DNA from: Buchananella hordeovulneris
GTDB taxonomy: Bacteria; Actinomycetota; Actinomycetes; Actinomycetales; Actinomycetaceae
DNA: 41,285 nt
Direction: 5' to 3'
Assembly (NCBI GenBank): GCA_030529545.1
Contig: JAUMWR010000001.1
Location: 86,201 to 127,485, forward strand
In this document: positions 15,493 through 25,277 of the stretch, piece after piece
Layout of the letters: every line of letters begins with the position of its first letter
How positions within the stretch are numbered: position 1 is the stretch's first letter
Notes under the pieces: generated by a model
The model's input: only the letters and a program-made list of their open reading frames with translations
What the model was told of the DNA's origin: nothing
The model's database searches: none
Position numbers and translations under genes: made by a program

Positions 15493-16857
15493 ATGGCGCT
15501 GTTCCCCTCCGGGCGCTTCCACCGCAAGGTGGCTGCGGTCCTAGCGTTTGTGCTCGCGGCGGGCGGTTTCTCCGCCGCTGCGTACGCCGCTCCAAGCGAC
15601 GAAGACATTGAAAACTCCCGCCGGGCAGAGGCGGCGCTGGCCGCCACCGTAGCCGGGCTGGAACTGCAACTGGTTGACATTCAGGGGCGGCGCGAGGCCG
15701 CGCAGCTCGCCTCCCAGATTGCCTCCGAGGAGTACCAGTACTCCCGCGACCAGCTCGCCATTGCCACCAAGACTGCGGAGGAGGCCCGCGCCGGCGCCAC
15801 CGCCGCGCGGCAGGAGGAGCAGGCAGCGCGAGCCCGCCTGGCCCAGGTGGCCACCAACGCCTACCGCAACGGCGGCGGCTCGCTGAGCGCCATCGAGCCC
15901 TACCTGACCGAGGGCGGCCTGACGGAGATCGACTCGAAGGCAGCCGCCGTGGACCACCTGGGCTCCCGCGCGGAGGCCGAGGTGCAGAACTACAACGCGC
16001 TGGAGCAGACCGCCACCACCCTGGAGCGTCGCGCCACTCAGGCCGAGGCAGAGCAGGCCGCCGCCACCTCCGAGGTTGAGGTCCGATTCAAGGCCGCCCA
16101 GGACCAGGCCGCAGCCCTCACCACCGAGGAGCAGGCGCTGGACGCCGAGCGCAACTCCGTGCTGGGCGCCCTGGCGACCCAGCGCGGCACCACCGTCGAG
16201 CTGGAGCGCCAGCGTGACGAGGAGAACGAGCGCATCCGCCGCGAGCAGGCCGAGGCGGAGGCCCGCCGCGTCGCGGAGGAGAACGCCCGCATCGAGCGCG
16301 AACGCCAGGAGCGCGAAGACCGCGAGCGCCGCGAACGCGAGCGCCAGGAGAGGGAAGAGCGTGAGCGCCAGGAGCGCGAGTGGGCCAACAACGACGGCGG
16401 TGACGAGGGCGATAGCTGGGAACCCGCCCCTGCCCCGGCGCCCGCCCCTGCCCCGGCCCCCGCGCCCCCGGCCCCGCCGGTGGTCAACGGTGGTGCCGCC
16501 GGTGCCATCGCCTTTGCCCGCAACGCGATCGGAGTTCCCTACCTCTGGGGTGGCGAGTCCATGGCTGGCTACGACTGCTCCGGCCTGGTGCAGGCCGCCT
16601 GGGGCTCCCAGGGTTACTGGCTCTCCCACTCCTCGCGCATGCAGTATGCGGAGACCTCTCGCGTCCCACTGGCCGCGCTGCAGCCGGGAGACTTAGTGTT
16701 CTGGTCCTCCAATGGCACTGGCTGGGGCATCTACCACGTGGCGATATACAGCGGCAACGGGATGATCATCCACGCGCCGCAGCCCGGTGACTACGTCAAG
16801 GAAATTCCGCTGTACTACAGCGGCGGCATCATGCCCTTCGGCGGGCGAGTAGGTTAA
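15493..16857 (+). CDS. secreted NlpC/P60 peptidoglycan hydrolase (RipA-like)
   Basis: The 454-residue exported cell-wall endopeptidase probably cuts stem peptides, like RipA/RipC-type proteins. A signal peptide (residues 1-32; cut after AYA) is followed by a long coiled coil (~35-290). The second half of the coil is an Arg/Glu-rich charged helix (REQAEAEARRVAEENARIER and repeated RERQERE). A Pro/Ala stalk (PAPAPAPAPAPAPP) leads to the NlpC/P60 domain at ~335-454. Catalytic residues are Cys362 in GYDCSGLVQAAWG, His415 in WGIYHVAIYSG and His427 in MIIHAPQPGD. The ATG has AAAGGAA upstream. Coiled-coil plus NlpC/P60 architecture implies an autoinhibited or septum-recruited enzyme; that is known for RipA and is inferred here. 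Confidence 0.93.
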   Translation: MALFPSGRFHRKVAAVLAFVLAAGGFSAAAYAAPSDEDIENSRRAEAALAATVAGLELQLVDIQGRREAAQLASQIASEEYQYSRDQLAIATKTAEEARAGATAARQEEQAARARLAQVATNAYRNGGGSLSAIEPYLTEGGLTEIDSKAAAVDHLGSRAEAEVQNYNALEQTATTLERRATQAEAEQAAATSEVEVRFKAAQDQAAALTTEEQALDAERNSVLGALATQRGTTVELERQRDEENERIRREQAEAEARRVAEENARIERERQEREDRERRERERQEREERERQEREWANNDGGDEGDSWEPAPAPAPAPAPAPAPPAPPVVNGGAAGAIAFARNAIGVPYLWGGESMAGYDCSGLVQAAWGSQGYWLSHSSRMQYAETSRVPLAALQPGDLVFWSSNGTGWGIYHVAIYSGNGMIIHAPQPGDYVKEIPLYYSGGIMPFGGRVG

Positions 16858-16887
16858 CCCCCAGCGCCAAGCCGGAAGCGGTAAGCA

Positions 16888-16930
16888 AAGACTTTGGGGT
16901 GGAAGCCAGCGGCTCCCACCCCAAAGTCTT
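16888..16930. terminator. bidirectional terminator between NlpC/P60 gene and ppa
   Basis: A 20-bp stem with a single A/C mismatch (16888-16907 with 16911-16930, loop AGC) lies between convergent genes. It begins AAGACTTT and ends AAAGTCTT, so both strands have a moderately T-rich 3' side. Confidence 0.8.
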
Positions 16931-16946
16931 GTTCACGCTGGTTAGG

Positions 16947-17447
16947 TCAGTGCGCCTGGTGGCCCGCCTGGCGGAAGCGCTCGTAGGAACGCAGGATCTC
17001 CGCCTCGGTCTCCTCGCGGCCGGTCCAGTGCGCGCCCTCGACGGACTTGCCGGGCTCCAGGTCCTTGTAGACCTCGAAGAAGTGCTGGATCTCCAGGCGG
17101 TGGAACTCGGAGACGTCCTCGATGTCGGTACGCCAGGAGGCGCGCTGGTCGGAGGCCGGCACGCACAAAACCTTGTCGTCACCGCCGGACTCGTCGCGCA
17201 TGCGGAACATGCCGAGCGCGCGGCAGCGGATCAGGCAGCCGGGGAAGGTGGGCTCCTCCAGGAGCACCAGGGCGTCCAGCGGGTCGCCGTCCTCGCCCAG
17301 CGTGTTGTCGATGAACCCGTAGTCGTCCGGGTAGCGCGTGGAGGTGAAGAGCATGCGGTCCAGGCGGATGCGGCCGGTCTCGTGGTCAACCTCGTACTTG
17401 TTCCGGTTGCCCTTCGGGATCTCGATAGTGACGTCAAACTCCAGCAT
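16947..17447 (-). CDS. ppa: inorganic pyrophosphatase (family I)
   Basis: The 166-residue soluble Mg-dependent enzyme hydrolyses pyrophosphate to phosphate and so drives biosynthetic reactions. The start ATG 17447 ([20 protein letters not shown]) has AAAGGGAA upstream. Conserved elements are the substrate-binding [20 protein letters not shown] segment, [21 protein letters not shown] with the metal-binding aspartates (DGDPLDALV), and [11 protein letters not shown]. The length equals that of typical actinobacterial Ppa. It is convergent with the NlpC/P60 gene. It is divergent from dacB, with about 95 bp between the two start codons for both promoters. Confidence 0.97.
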   Translation of the reverse strand: MLEFDVTIEIPKGNRNKYEVDHETGRIRLDRMLFTSTRYPDDYGFIDNTLGEDGDPLDALVLLEEPTFPGCLIRCRALGMFRMRDESGGDDKVLCVPASDQRASWRTDIEDVSEFHRLEIQHFFEVYKDLEPGKSVEGAHWTGREETEAEILRSYERFRQAGHQAH

Positions 17448-17542
17448 GGCAAGTTCCCTTTCTGGCAACCGGGGGCGCAACAACTATTGTCCTATCCTTA
17501 CACGCAGGGCAGAAGCGCAAAGCATTTAAGGAGGTGCGTGCC

Positions 17543-19003
17543 ATGGAGAAGTCCGCTTGGGTGGCGGCCGGTCTGACCGCGACGGTAGTGGCAACTTCGT
17601 TGGGTTACTTGACCTTGGACGCTATGGACGTGGTTCCTGGCTTCATCACGACCCGCGCGCCGGAGGCCCGCGTTGTGCAGCCGCCCACACTCCCCGGGCT
17701 GGAGGTCAACTGGGCGGAGAGCGCCAGCCCGCTTGGCGAGGAGCTCAGCGACGAGGCGATAGCCGCCATCCGCTCGGCCGTGCGCGACTTCTCCGGTGCT
17801 AGCGTTTTCGGCGCCCGCGAGATCACTCAGGAACCGGCCTCCCCGGCCGGGCCGGGCGAGTCCGCCCCGCCGCCGACGGTCCGCTCCGTTCCCGCCGCCC
17901 GCACCGGCGTGGTGGTGATCGACTCCGTCACCGGCGAGCAGATCGCCGGCGCCAACGAGACCACGCCGCTCACCCCGGCCTCCACGCTCAAGACCCTGGC
18001 GGGGATGACCGTGCTGGGTCGCGTGGGTGCCGCCAAGACCCTCACCACCGATGTCATGATCTCCGGCGAGACGCTCTACCTGCGCGGCGGCGGAGATATC
18101 TACCTGGCGGAGGACGCGGGCGACCCCAAGGCCGTGGCCGGCCGCGCGGGCCTAGGAGACCTGGCGCGCCAGACCGCGCAGATCCTGGAGACCATGAACA
18201 TCTCTGGCGTGGCGCTCTTCCTGGACGACACCCTCTTTGACCCTGAGTCCGATTGGAACCCGAACTGGGCGGGCAGCGAGGGCTACGTCGGCAAGGTGAC
18301 CCCGATCGCCATGCACGGCACGTTCGAGCCGGAGGTCGGCTACTACTCCGACCCGGCCATGAGCGCGGCGGAGGTGTTTTCGCAGCGCCTGAGCGAGGCC
18401 GGCATCACCGTTAAGGGCGACCTGAAGCGCATGAAGACGCCGAGCGCGGCCCGCCTGCTCACCTCGGTGGAGTCCGCCCCGGTCTTTGACCTGGTGAGCA
18501 AGTCCCTCAAGGACTCCAACAACACCTCCACGGAGGTGGAGTGCCGTCTGGCGGCGATCGCGGCCGGCAAGCCCGCCACGTTCGACGGTGCCACGCAGGC
18601 GGTGCAGGAGTTCTTGCAGCAGGCCGGCGTGGACACCACGGGCCTGGTGATGGACGACTGCTCCGGCCTCTCCGACCGATCCAAGGTCACCCCCAAGACG
18701 CTGGTGAGCGTGCTGCAGGTGTCGCGCCGTTCCACCCAGTTCCCGCAGCTCCACCTCTTTGACTCGGCGCTGGCGCTGGCGGCCCTGGACGGCACGCTCG
18801 ACCACCGCTACTTGGAGGACACCCCGCTGCTGCGCGCCAAGACCGGTTCTCTCTCCACGGTGGCCTCCCTCGCGGGCACGCTGGTGACCCAGTCCGGCCG
18901 CCCCCTGGACTTTGCGATCATCTCCGACGGTTTCCCCGAGGGTAGCCTGTACGGCGCCCGCACCGTGATCGACGAGCTGATCTACGCGATCTCTGAGCAG
19001 TAG
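17543..19003 (+). CDS. dacB: D-alanyl-D-alanine carboxypeptidase/endopeptidase (PBP4, family S13)
   Basis: The 486-residue penicillin-binding protein trims peptidoglycan stem peptides outside the membrane. ATG 17543 sits eight bases after AAGGAGG; a GTG nine bases earlier overlaps that site and is rejected. A single N-terminal signal-anchor (SAWVAAGLTATVVATSLGYL, ~4-25) is followed by a Pro-rich linker (~45-120). The serine-peptidase motifs are Ser147-Leu-Lys150 in TPASTLKTLAG, SNN (325-327) in LKDSNNTSTEV, and KTG (433-435) in LLRAKTGSLSTVA. The large insert between the first two motifs is as in PBP4-type enzymes. Its stop overlaps the tilS start by one base, the usual actinobacterial dacB-tilS-hpt-ftsH order. 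Confidence 0.95.
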   Translation: MEKSAWVAAGLTATVVATSLGYLTLDAMDVVPGFITTRAPEARVVQPPTLPGLEVNWAESASPLGEELSDEAIAAIRSAVRDFSGASVFGAREITQEPASPAGPGESAPPPTVRSVPAARTGVVVIDSVTGEQIAGANETTPLTPASTLKTLAGMTVLGRVGAAKTLTTDVMISGETLYLRGGGDIYLAEDAGDPKAVAGRAGLGDLARQTAQILETMNISGVALFLDDTLFDPESDWNPNWAGSEGYVGKVTPIAMHGTFEPEVGYYSDPAMSAAEVFSQRLSEAGITVKGDLKRMKTPSAARLLTSVESAPVFDLVSKSLKDSNNTSTEVECRLAAIAAGKPATFDGATQAVQEFLQQAGVDTTGLVMDDCSGLSDRSKVTPKTLVSVLQVSRRSTQFPQLHLFDSALALAALDGTLDHRYLEDTPLLRAKTGSLSTVASLAGTLVTQSGRPLDFAIISDGFPEGSLYGARTVIDELIYAISEQ

Positions 19004-20199
19004 TGGAGGCCTCCGCTCGCCCGCTCTCCCCGCCGGGGCCCGCTGCCCTGCCGGTTTTGCGGGCGCTGCGCGCGACCCTGGCTGACCTGCCGGGCACGCC
19101 GCGCCTGGTGGTGGGCTGCTCCGGCGGCGCCGATTCACTCTCCCTGCTGCTGGCCCTGGCCGAGCTCACCCGCCCGGCTGGACCGCTCGCCGCGTGGCGG
19201 GATCGCGTGGTGGCCCTCCACGTCGACCACGGCCTGCGCGCCGAGAGCGCTGCGGAGGGGAATTGGGTGGCCGACGTTGCCCGCCAGGCCGGCTTGCGAC
19301 CGTTGTGCGTGCGCGTTGACGCCCATTTCACCCCCACCGGCGCTCCCCGGGACGGCGGGCCGGAGGCAGCGGCGCGCGCAGCGCGCCGCGAGGCCTTTGC
19401 TGGCGCGCTCGCTACTGGGGACGTCCTTTTGCTGGGGCACACGGCCGATGACCAAGCCGAGCAAGTGCTGCTGTCCCTGGCCCGTGGGGCCGGGCTGCGG
19501 GCGGTGGCCGGGATCGCGCCGTGCTCGGCGCTGGACCTGGCGCACGGGCAGGCCACCATCCTGCGGCCCCTGCTGGGCCTGCGCCGCGCCCAGACGGAGG
19601 CAGCCTGTGCCGCCTTCGGGGTGCCCTTCCTGCAGGACCCCACCAACAGCGTCGACGGTCCCTGGCGCGCCGCAGATGGCTCGCCGCTGCGCCGCAGCGC
19701 CGTGCGCGCTCGCGCCCTTCCTGCCCTGAGCCAGGCGCTCGGTGTGGATGTGGTGCCCGCCCTGGCCCGCACCGCCGCCCAGGCTCGCGCGGACCTGGAG
19801 GCACTTGACTCCCTGGGCCAAGCCCTGTTCGAGCAATCCCGGCAGGCAGCTGCGGCCGCCCCGCCGCAGGCCGCGCTTAGCAGGAAGCAGCGGGCGGCAA
19901 CGTCGGCCACTCCATTCCTGGGGGAGGGGCCGGTCCCGCCCGGCGCGGTAGGGCTGGACTGCGGGGAGCTGGCCCGAGCCCTGCCGGCGGTGCGCCTGCG
20001 CGCGCTGCGATTGGCCGGGCAAACCGCCGGCTGGGAGGCGGCCGGGATCACCGCCAAGCACCTGGCGGCCCTGGAGGAGCTGGTGATGAATTACCGCGGG
20101 CAGGGCGCGGTACACCTGCCCGGTCAGGTCCGCGCGGAGCGCCGCGGCAAACTGCTGCTGCTAGCCCCGGGAGACGGCGCGAACGGGCACAGGCGGTAA
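19003..20199 (+). CDS. tilS: tRNA(Ile)-lysidine synthetase TilS
   Basis: The 398-residue PP-loop ATPase modifies C34 of tRNA-Ile(CAU) to lysidine, so that it reads AUA rather than AUG codons. The ATP-binding signature is VVGCSGGADSLSLLLALAEL (residues ~37-56). VVALHVDHGLRAESAAEGNWVA, LLLGHTADDQAEQVLLSLARGAG and PFLQDPTNSVDG follow, all diagnostic. The GTG start overlaps the last base of the dacB stop, so translation is probably coupled. The region ~285-330 is an Ala-rich insertion of low conservation (QSRQAAAAAPPQAALSRKQR). Two exact copies of the recurring 15-bp word lie in this gene, one of them at the end of that insertion, in opposite orientation and different frames. Confidence 0.94.
   Translation: MEASARPLSPPGPAALPVLRALRATLADLPGTPRLVVGCSGGADSLSLLLALAELTRPAGPLAAWRDRVVALHVDHGLRAESAAEGNWVADVARQAGLRPLCVRVDAHFTPTGAPRDGGPEAAARAARREAFAGALATGDVLLLGHTADDQAEQVLLSLARGAGLRAVAGIAPCSALDLAHGQATILRPLLGLRRAQTEAACAAFGVPFLQDPTNSVDGPWRAADGSPLRRSAVRARALPALSQALGVDVVPALARTAAQARADLEALDSLGQALFEQSRQAAAAAPPQAALSRKQRAATSATPFLGEGPVPPGAVGLDCGELARALPAVRLRALRLAGQTAGWEAAGITAKHLAALEELVMNYRGQGAVHLPGQVRAERRGKLLLLAPGDGANGHRR
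19267..19281 (+). repeat. exact copy of recurring word GTGGCCGACGTTGCC (in tilS)
   Basis: This copy is identical, as reverse complement, to 19896-19910 and 25171-25185. Here it encodes VADVA in tilS. The other copies are listed in the findings. Confidence 0.8.
19896..19910 (-). repeat. exact copy of recurring word, reverse orientation (in tilS)
   Basis: The plus strand reads GGCAACGTCGGCCAC, the reverse complement of 19267-19281. It encodes AATSA in the non-conserved Ala-rich insertion of TilS, a different frame from the first copy. Confidence 0.8.
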
Positions 20200-20254
20200 C
20201 CCGTCCGTAAACGTGGCAAGATTCTGCTAAGCGCAGCGCAACCAGGAGGGCAAG

Positions 20255-20809
20255 TTGGACGTTAGCGACATGGGCGCAGACCTCAAGAGTGTTCTGGTCA
20301 CCGAGGAACAGATTCAGGAACGCCTCACCGAGATGGCGGCCCAGATCGACGCAGACTACGCGGGTCGGGAGATCCTCCTGGTGGGCGTGCTGCGCGGCGC
20401 GATCATGGTGATGGCAGACCTCTCCCGCAAGCTGCACACCCCCGTGGTGATGGATTGGATGGCGGTGTCCTCCTACGGCTCCGGCACCAAGTCCTCCGGG
20501 GTGGTGCGCATCCTGAAGGACCTTGACGAGGACATCACCGGCAAGCACGTGCTGATCGTGGAGGACATCATTGACTCCGGCCTGACCCTGTCCTGGCTGC
20601 AGTCCAACCTGCTGGCGCGCGGCGCGGCCTCGGTGGAGATCGCTACCGCCTTCCGCAAGCCGGAGGCCGCCAAGGTCGAGGTGGAGGCCAAGTACGTGGG
20701 CTTCGACATCCCCACCGAGTTCGTGGTGGGCTACGGCCTGGACTACGCGGAGAAGTACCGCACCCTACCTTTCATCGCCACTCTTGCCCCGCACGTTTAC
20801 GGCGGCTGA
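20255..20809 (+). CDS. hpt: hypoxanthine phosphoribosyltransferase
   Basis: The 184-residue purine-salvage enzyme joins hypoxanthine or guanine to PRPP. The start is TTG 20255, with AGGAGG at a six-base spacing; the first ATG (codon 6) has no such site. Family markers are the VGVLRGAIMVMADLSRKL loop I region, the flexible-loop SSYGSGTKSSG and the PRPP-binding VLIVEDIIDSGLTLSWL (residues ~99-116). FRKPEAAKVEVEAKYVGFDI and FVVGYGLDYAEKYRTLP follow. The gene lies 55 bp after tilS and is followed by a hairpin and T-rich stretch, so ftsH is probably transcribed mainly from its own promoter. Confidence 0.96.
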   Translation: MDVSDMGADLKSVLVTEEQIQERLTEMAAQIDADYAGREILLVGVLRGAIMVMADLSRKLHTPVVMDWMAVSSYGSGTKSSGVVRILKDLDEDITGKHVLIVEDIIDSGLTLSWLQSNLLARGAASVEIATAFRKPEAAKVEVEAKYVGFDIPTEFVVGYGLDYAEKYRTLPFIATLAPHVYGG

Positions 20810-20822
20810 GTAGTGCAACGAA

Positions 20823-20850
20823 GGCGGCGGGGCCGGTGGGTCCCGCCGCC
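20823..20850 (+). terminator. terminator after hpt
   Basis: GGCGGCGGG (20823-20831) pairs with CCCGCCGCC (20842-20850), followed by TTTGCTTT, 14 bases after the hpt stop codon. It separates hpt from ftsH. Confidence 0.75.
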
Positions 20851-21014
20851 TTTGCTTTACGCCGCGAGACGTTCCCCCTGTCCAGGGCAGGGCACCGGGC
20901 CGGCCCCTTGCGCCGGTAGTTCCGTATTGAAAGCCCTACGCGAAACGTTCAGGCGCCGCCCAGAACTTTCCTATACGGTCGGATTACTCAGTAAACAGAG
21001 GGAAGCCCACCTAC

Positions 21015-23159
21015 ATGTCTGAAAAGAAGAAAAACCAATTCTTCACGCCGCAGGTAACTGGCAGCATCGTGATCAGTGTGCTGCTTGCCGCGTGGTTCCT
21101 TTTCATGTTCGGCAGCCCCTATCGGGCTATCGACACCTCGGCTGGTCTGGAACTGCTCGCGGGCAAGACCGTGGAGCGGGCGGAGGTGACTGACGGGGTG
21201 CAGCGCGTGCGCCTGGAGCTCTCCGAGGACTTCACCGCCCCGGCTACCTCTGAGCGTGACAAGCCCAGGAACGTCGGCAAGTACGTGGAGTTCAACTACG
21301 TCGAGGCGCAGGCGGGCGAGGTGGCGCGCCTGGTGAAGAACGTCGAGAAGTACGGCTACAACTCGATCGTTCCCACCACCCCCTGGTGGATGAGCCTGGC
21401 CTCGTTCGTGGTGCCGATCGTGTTGCTGGTGGGCGCTTTCTGGTTCATCTCCACCAAGCTGCAGTCCGGCCGCATGGGCGGCTTTGGCAAGTCCAAGGCC
21501 AAGCAGTACAACAAGGAAAACCCGCCGGTGCGCTTCACCGACGTGGCGGGCGTGGACGAGGCCATCGAGGAGCTGCAGGAGATCCGCGAGTTCCTGGCCG
21601 ACCCGCGCAAGTTCCAGGCGGTGGGTGCCCGCATCCCCAAGGGCGTGCTGCTGTACGGCCCGCCCGGTACCGGTAAGACGCTGCTGGCCAAGGCCGTGGC
21701 CGGCGAGGTGGGCGCGCCGTTCTACTCCATGAGCGGTTCTGAGTTCGTGGAGCTCTACGTCGGTGTGGGTGCCTCCCGCATGCGCGACCTCTTTGAGCAG
21801 GCCAAGGACAACGCCCCGGCCATCATCTTTGTGGACGAGATCGACGCGATCGGGCGCTCGCGCGGCTCCGGCCTCTCCGGCAGCGGCGAGGAGCATGACC
21901 AGACGCTGAACCAGCTCCTGGTGGAGATGGACGGCTTTGACGACAACGCCAACGTGATCGTCATCGCCGCCACCAACCGCCCCGAGGTGTTGGACCCGGC
22001 TCTGCTGCGCCCGGGCCGCTTTGACCGCCAGATTGCGGTGGAGGCCCCGGAGTTGAAGGGCCGCGAGGCTATTTTGGCGGTGCACGCCAAGGGTAAGCCG
22101 CTCACGGCGGACGTGGACCTGAAGGCGCTGGCCAAGCGCACCCCCGGCTTCACCGGCGCGGACCTAGCCAACGTGCTAAACGAGGCTGCCCTGCTGACCG
22201 CGCGTTCCAACGCGCAGCTCATCGACAACCGCGCCCTGGACGAGGCGATCGACCGCGTCATGGCCGGCCCGCAGAAGCGCACCCGCGTCATGAACGACAT
22301 TGAGAAGCGCATCACTGCCTACCACGAGGCCGGCCACGCGCTGGCCGCTGCCGCGCTGCGCTACACCGACCCCGTCACCAAGGTGACGATCCTGCCGCGT
22401 GGCCGGGCCCTGGGCTACACGATGGTGCTGCCCACGGAGGACCGCTACTCCACCACCCGCAACGAGCTGCTGGACAAGCTGGTCTACTCGCTCGGCGGCC
22501 GCGTGGCGGAGGAACTGGTGTTCCAGGACCCCACCACCGGCGCCTCCAACGACCTGGAGAAGGCGACCTCCACCGCCCGCAAGATGGTCACGCACTACGG
22601 CATGTCCGCGCAGCTTGGCCTGGTGAAGCTGGGCGAGGCGGAGCAATCCTCGAAGTACTTTGGCGGCCAAGGCCGGGAGTTCAGCGACGCGGTGGCGGCG
22701 CAAGTGGACGCGGAGGTGCGGGCCCTGATGGACCACGCCCACGCCGAGGCCTGGGAGATTCTCACCCAGTACCGCCACGTGCTGGACGCCCTGGCGCAGG
22801 CGCTGCTGGACCACGAGACGCTGCTGGAGGCGGAGCTGAAGGCCATCTTCGCTCCGGTGGTCAAGCGCGAGCCGCGCGAGCTGTGGAGCGTGGCGGCTGA
22901 CCGCGTCCCGGCCGGCCCGCGCGTTGCCTCGCCCGGTGAGCGTCTGGGCGTGGCGGCCGACGTTGCTGCCGCTGCCCCCGCCATGGCGCCGCCGCCCCCT
23001 GCCCCGGCAGAGGCTGCGCCGCTGGCCGCCCCGGCCGCAGTGCCGGGAGCGGTGGAGACCGCGGGCCCCGACGCCAAGACCGCCCCGATCCCGCTGCAGC
23101 AGCCGGCCCCGGGTGCGGGTGAGGGCCCCGCTACGAACGAAAGCGAGCAGGGCAAGTGA
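21015..23159 (+). CDS. ftsH: ATP-dependent zinc metalloprotease FtsH
   Basis: The 714-residue membrane-bound AAA+ protease degrades misfolded and regulatory membrane and soluble proteins. Two N-terminal membrane helices (~16-33 and ~126-146) flank a small external domain. The AAA module has Walker A GPPGTGKT (215-222), Walker [12 protein letters not shown] (~270-280) and the second region of homology [18 protein letters not shown]. The protease domain has HEAGH (437-441) as zinc ligands and Asp513 in SNDLEKAT. Residues ~620-714 are an Ala/Pro-rich disordered tail ([20 protein letters not shown]). A near-copy of the recurring word (22953-22967) falls in the tail. The stop overlaps the folE start by four bases (GTGA). 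TATACG near 20972 may be the -10. Confidence 0.97.
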   Translation: MSEKKKNQFFTPQVTGSIVISVLLAAWFLFMFGSPYRAIDTSAGLELLAGKTVERAEVTDGVQRVRLELSEDFTAPATSERDKPRNVGKYVEFNYVEAQAGEVARLVKNVEKYGYNSIVPTTPWWMSLASFVVPIVLLVGAFWFISTKLQSGRMGGFGKSKAKQYNKENPPVRFTDVAGVDEAIEELQEIREFLADPRKFQAVGARIPKGVLLYGPPGTGKTLLAKAVAGEVGAPFYSMSGSEFVELYVGVGASRMRDLFEQAKDNAPAIIFVDEIDAIGRSRGSGLSGSGEEHDQTLNQLLVEMDGFDDNANVIVIAATNRPEVLDPALLRPGRFDRQIAVEAPELKGREAILAVHAKGKPLTADVDLKALAKRTPGFTGADLANVLNEAALLTARSNAQLIDNRALDEAIDRVMAGPQKRTRVMNDIEKRITAYHEAGHALAAAALRYTDPVTKVTILPRGRALGYTMVLPTEDRYSTTRNELLDKLVYSLGGRVAEELVFQDPTTGASNDLEKATSTARKMVTHYGMSAQLGLVKLGEAEQSSKYFGGQGREFSDAVAAQVDAEVRALMDHAHAEAWEILTQYRHVLDALAQALLDHETLLEAELKAIFAPVVKREPRELWSVAADRVPAGPRVASPGERLGVAADVAAAAPAMAPPPPAPAEAAPLAAPAAVPGAVETAGPDAKTAPIPLQQPAPGAGEGPATNESEQGK

Positions 23160-24226
23160 CGCGGCGCGAGCTGAGGCAAGCCGAGCAGGCAGCGGCCGCG
23201 CTGGCGGCTGCCCGCGAGGAAGTGGCGCGCCAGCAGCGCAGCCAGCCGGCGGTGGTGCGCCGCCGCGAGTGGGGGACTGAGGAATCCCCGCGCCGCGCCG
23301 AAGGGACGCGCCGCCGGGCAAAGGTGGCTGCCGTGCCCCCGCCTGGGCCGGTGGTCTCTCCGGTCCAGCGGAGCCGCGAGCGGCTCACTGTGGAGATCGG
23401 GGCACCCACCGTGGAGAGCGTGGAGCAGGTTGTAACCAGCAGGAAGGCGGGCAGCGCAGTGCGCAGCGGCAATGCAAGCGGCAGGCACGCCGCCTCGGCG
23501 GTGCAGGCGTCCGCCAAGTCAGTTCCGCCCAGCTCGGTCCAGACCGCGCAGCCGGCGGCCCAGAGCACCCCGGCGCCGCAGGCGCCGGTAAAGTCAGCCA
23601 CTGCGCCTGTACCGGCCCAGGCTGCGACCGCGCCGGCGCAGGCCGAGCAGCGGCCGGCCTACGACGCAGCGGCCGTGGAGCGCGCCATCCGGGACCTGCT
23701 GCGCGCGGTGGGGGAGGACCCCGACCGCGAGGGGCTGCGGGACACCCCGGCGCGCATGGCCCGCGCCTACCGCGAGCTCTTTGGGGGCCTGGAGCAGGAC
23801 CCCGCCAAGCACCTGGACGCCGTGTTCGACATCGGACACGAGGAGCTGGTGATCGTGCGGGACATCCCGTTCTACTCCACCTGTGAGCACCACCTGCTGC
23901 CCTTCCACGGGCATGCCCACGTGGGCTACATCCCCGGCCCGGATGGACGGGTGACGGGCCTGTCCAAGCTGGCGCGCGTGGTGGAAGGCTTTGCCCGCCG
24001 TCCGCAGGTCCAGGAGCGCATCACCTCCCAGGTGGCCGACGCCCTGGTGGAGCGCCTGGGCGCCCAGGGCGTGATCGTGGTGCTGGAGGCCGAGCACATG
24101 TGCATGTCTATGCGCGGCGTGTCCAAGCCCGGCGCGCACACCATCACCTCTGCGGTGCGCGGGCAGCTGCGCAACGCTGCCACCCGCGCCGAGGCCATGG
24201 CGCTGATCCAGGGCGGGCGGGCGTGA
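23156..24226 (+). CDS. folE: GTP cyclohydrolase I with a ~165-residue N-terminal extension
   Basis: The enzyme converts GTP to dihydroneopterin triphosphate, the first step of folate synthesis. The conserved catalytic domain is residues ~168-356 ([39 protein letters not shown]). Zinc ligands are Cys243 and His246 in [20 protein letters not shown] and Cys316 in [11 protein letters not shown]. The first ~165 residues have no counterpart in ordinary FolE: a basic helical start ([20 protein letters not shown]), Arg-rich stretches and an Ala/Pro/Ser linker. GTG 23156 overlaps the ftsH stop, which supports this start; no RBS precedes an internal start near residue 168. The stop overlaps the folP GTG by four bases, so ftsH-folE-folP are translationally coupled. 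Confidence 0.93.
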   Translation: MTRRELRQAEQAAAALAAAREEVARQQRSQPAVVRRREWGTEESPRRAEGTRRRAKVAAVPPPGPVVSPVQRSRERLTVEIGAPTVESVEQVVTSRKAGSAVRSGNASGRHAASAVQASAKSVPPSSVQTAQPAAQSTPAPQAPVKSATAPVPAQAATAPAQAEQRPAYDAAAVERAIRDLLRAVGEDPDREGLRDTPARMARAYRELFGGLEQDPAKHLDAVFDIGHEELVIVRDIPFYSTCEHHLLPFHGHAHVGYIPGPDGRVTGLSKLARVVEGFARRPQVQERITSQVADALVERLGAQGVIVVLEAEHMCMSMRGVSKPGAHTITSAVRGQLRNAATRAEAMALIQGGRA

Positions 24227-25197
24227 TTAAAGCGCCCCAAGCCCGGGCGGCGGCACCGGCCAGCGCCCAGAGGCGGGCCGAGCTAGCCCACGCGCGCGGC
24301 GCCGCCCTGGCCCGTCTCATCGTGGGCGACCCGGGCAGCCTGCCGCTGCTGATGGGCGTGGTAAACGTGACCCCGGATTCGTTCTCCGACGGCGGGCGCT
24401 TCCTGAAGTTGGACGCCGCCCTGGAGCACGCCCAGGAGCTGGTGACTCAGGGCGCCCAGATCCTCGACGTCGGCGGGTACTCCACCCGGCCCGGCGCGGA
24501 CGACGTCTGCCCGGAGGAGGAGGCCGCGCGCGTGCTGCCCGTGATCGAGGCGCTGGCGCGCGAGCTGCCCCAGGTGGTTCTCAGCGTGGACACCTTCCGC
24601 GCGGAGGTGGCCCGGCAGGCGGTGGAGGCCGGCGCGGGAATCGTCAACGACGTCACCGGCGGCAACGATCCGCTCATGCACGCCACCGTGGCGCGCCTGC
24701 GCGTGGAGCGCGGCCCCCTGGCGGGCGGCCACCCCGTGTACGTGTGCCAGCACATGCGCGGCACCCCCCAAACCATGGACTCCCTGGCCTCCTACGGCGA
24801 CGTGGTGGCGCAGGTGGGCCAGGAGCTCTCCGCCCAGGCCGCCAAGTTCGTGGCCGCGGGCGGGCAGGAGGAGCGCCTGGTGCTGGATCCCGGCATCGGC
24901 TTCTCTAAGGACGCCGAGCAGTCCTGGCGGTTGCTGGCCCAGCTCGGGCGCCTGCTCGAGCTCGGCTACCCGCTGCTGGTGGGCACCTCCCGCAAGCGCC
25001 TGCTGGGCGCCGCGCTGGGGGCGGCAGACCAGGGCGCGGCCGGGCGAGACGTGGCCACGGCCGTGACCACCGCCCTGGCCGGGGCGGCGGGGGCCTGGGC
25101 GGTGCGGGTACACAACGTTGCCTTCTCCGCAGACGCGCGCGCGGTGGCCGCCGCGTGGGGGGCGGCCGGCGGCAACGTCGGCCACCAGATTCGATAG
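24223..25197 (+). CDS. folP: dihydropteroate synthase
   Basis: The 324-residue enzyme, the sulfonamide target, condenses p-aminobenzoate with the pterin pyrophosphate made by FolK downstream. GTG 24223 overlaps the folE stop (GTGA). Residues 1-35 are a basic, Ala/Arg-rich leader. The TIM-barrel signatures are [20 protein letters not shown] (~40-58), [81 protein letters not shown] and [16 protein letters not shown]. All active-site segments look intact. The last residues ([15 protein letters not shown]) contain an exact copy of the recurring 15-bp word. About 80 bp separate it from folB-folK. Confidence 0.95.
   Translation: MIKAPQARAAAPASAQRRAELAHARGAALARLIVGDPGSLPLLMGVVNVTPDSFSDGGRFLKLDAALEHAQELVTQGAQILDVGGYSTRPGADDVCPEEEAARVLPVIEALARELPQVVLSVDTFRAEVARQAVEAGAGIVNDVTGGNDPLMHATVARLRVERGPLAGGHPVYVCQHMRGTPQTMDSLASYGDVVAQVGQELSAQAAKFVAAGGQEERLVLDPGIGFSKDAEQSWRLLAQLGRLLELGYPLLVGTSRKRLLGAALGAADQGAAGRDVATAVTTALAGAAGAWAVRVHNVAFSADARAVAAAWGAAGGNVGHQIR
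25171..25185 (-). repeat. exact copy of recurring word, reverse orientation (3' end of folP)
   Basis: The plus strand reads GGCAACGTCGGCCAC, encoding GNVGH near the folP C-terminus. It is the third exact 15-bp copy in the window. Confidence 0.8.
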
Positions 25198-25277
25198 ACA
25201 GGCTGTGGGGCGCGGGGAGAAAACTCCTCCCCAGGGGCGGCCGGCAGGGATAATCAAGAGGCAGAAGGAGGGGCAGA

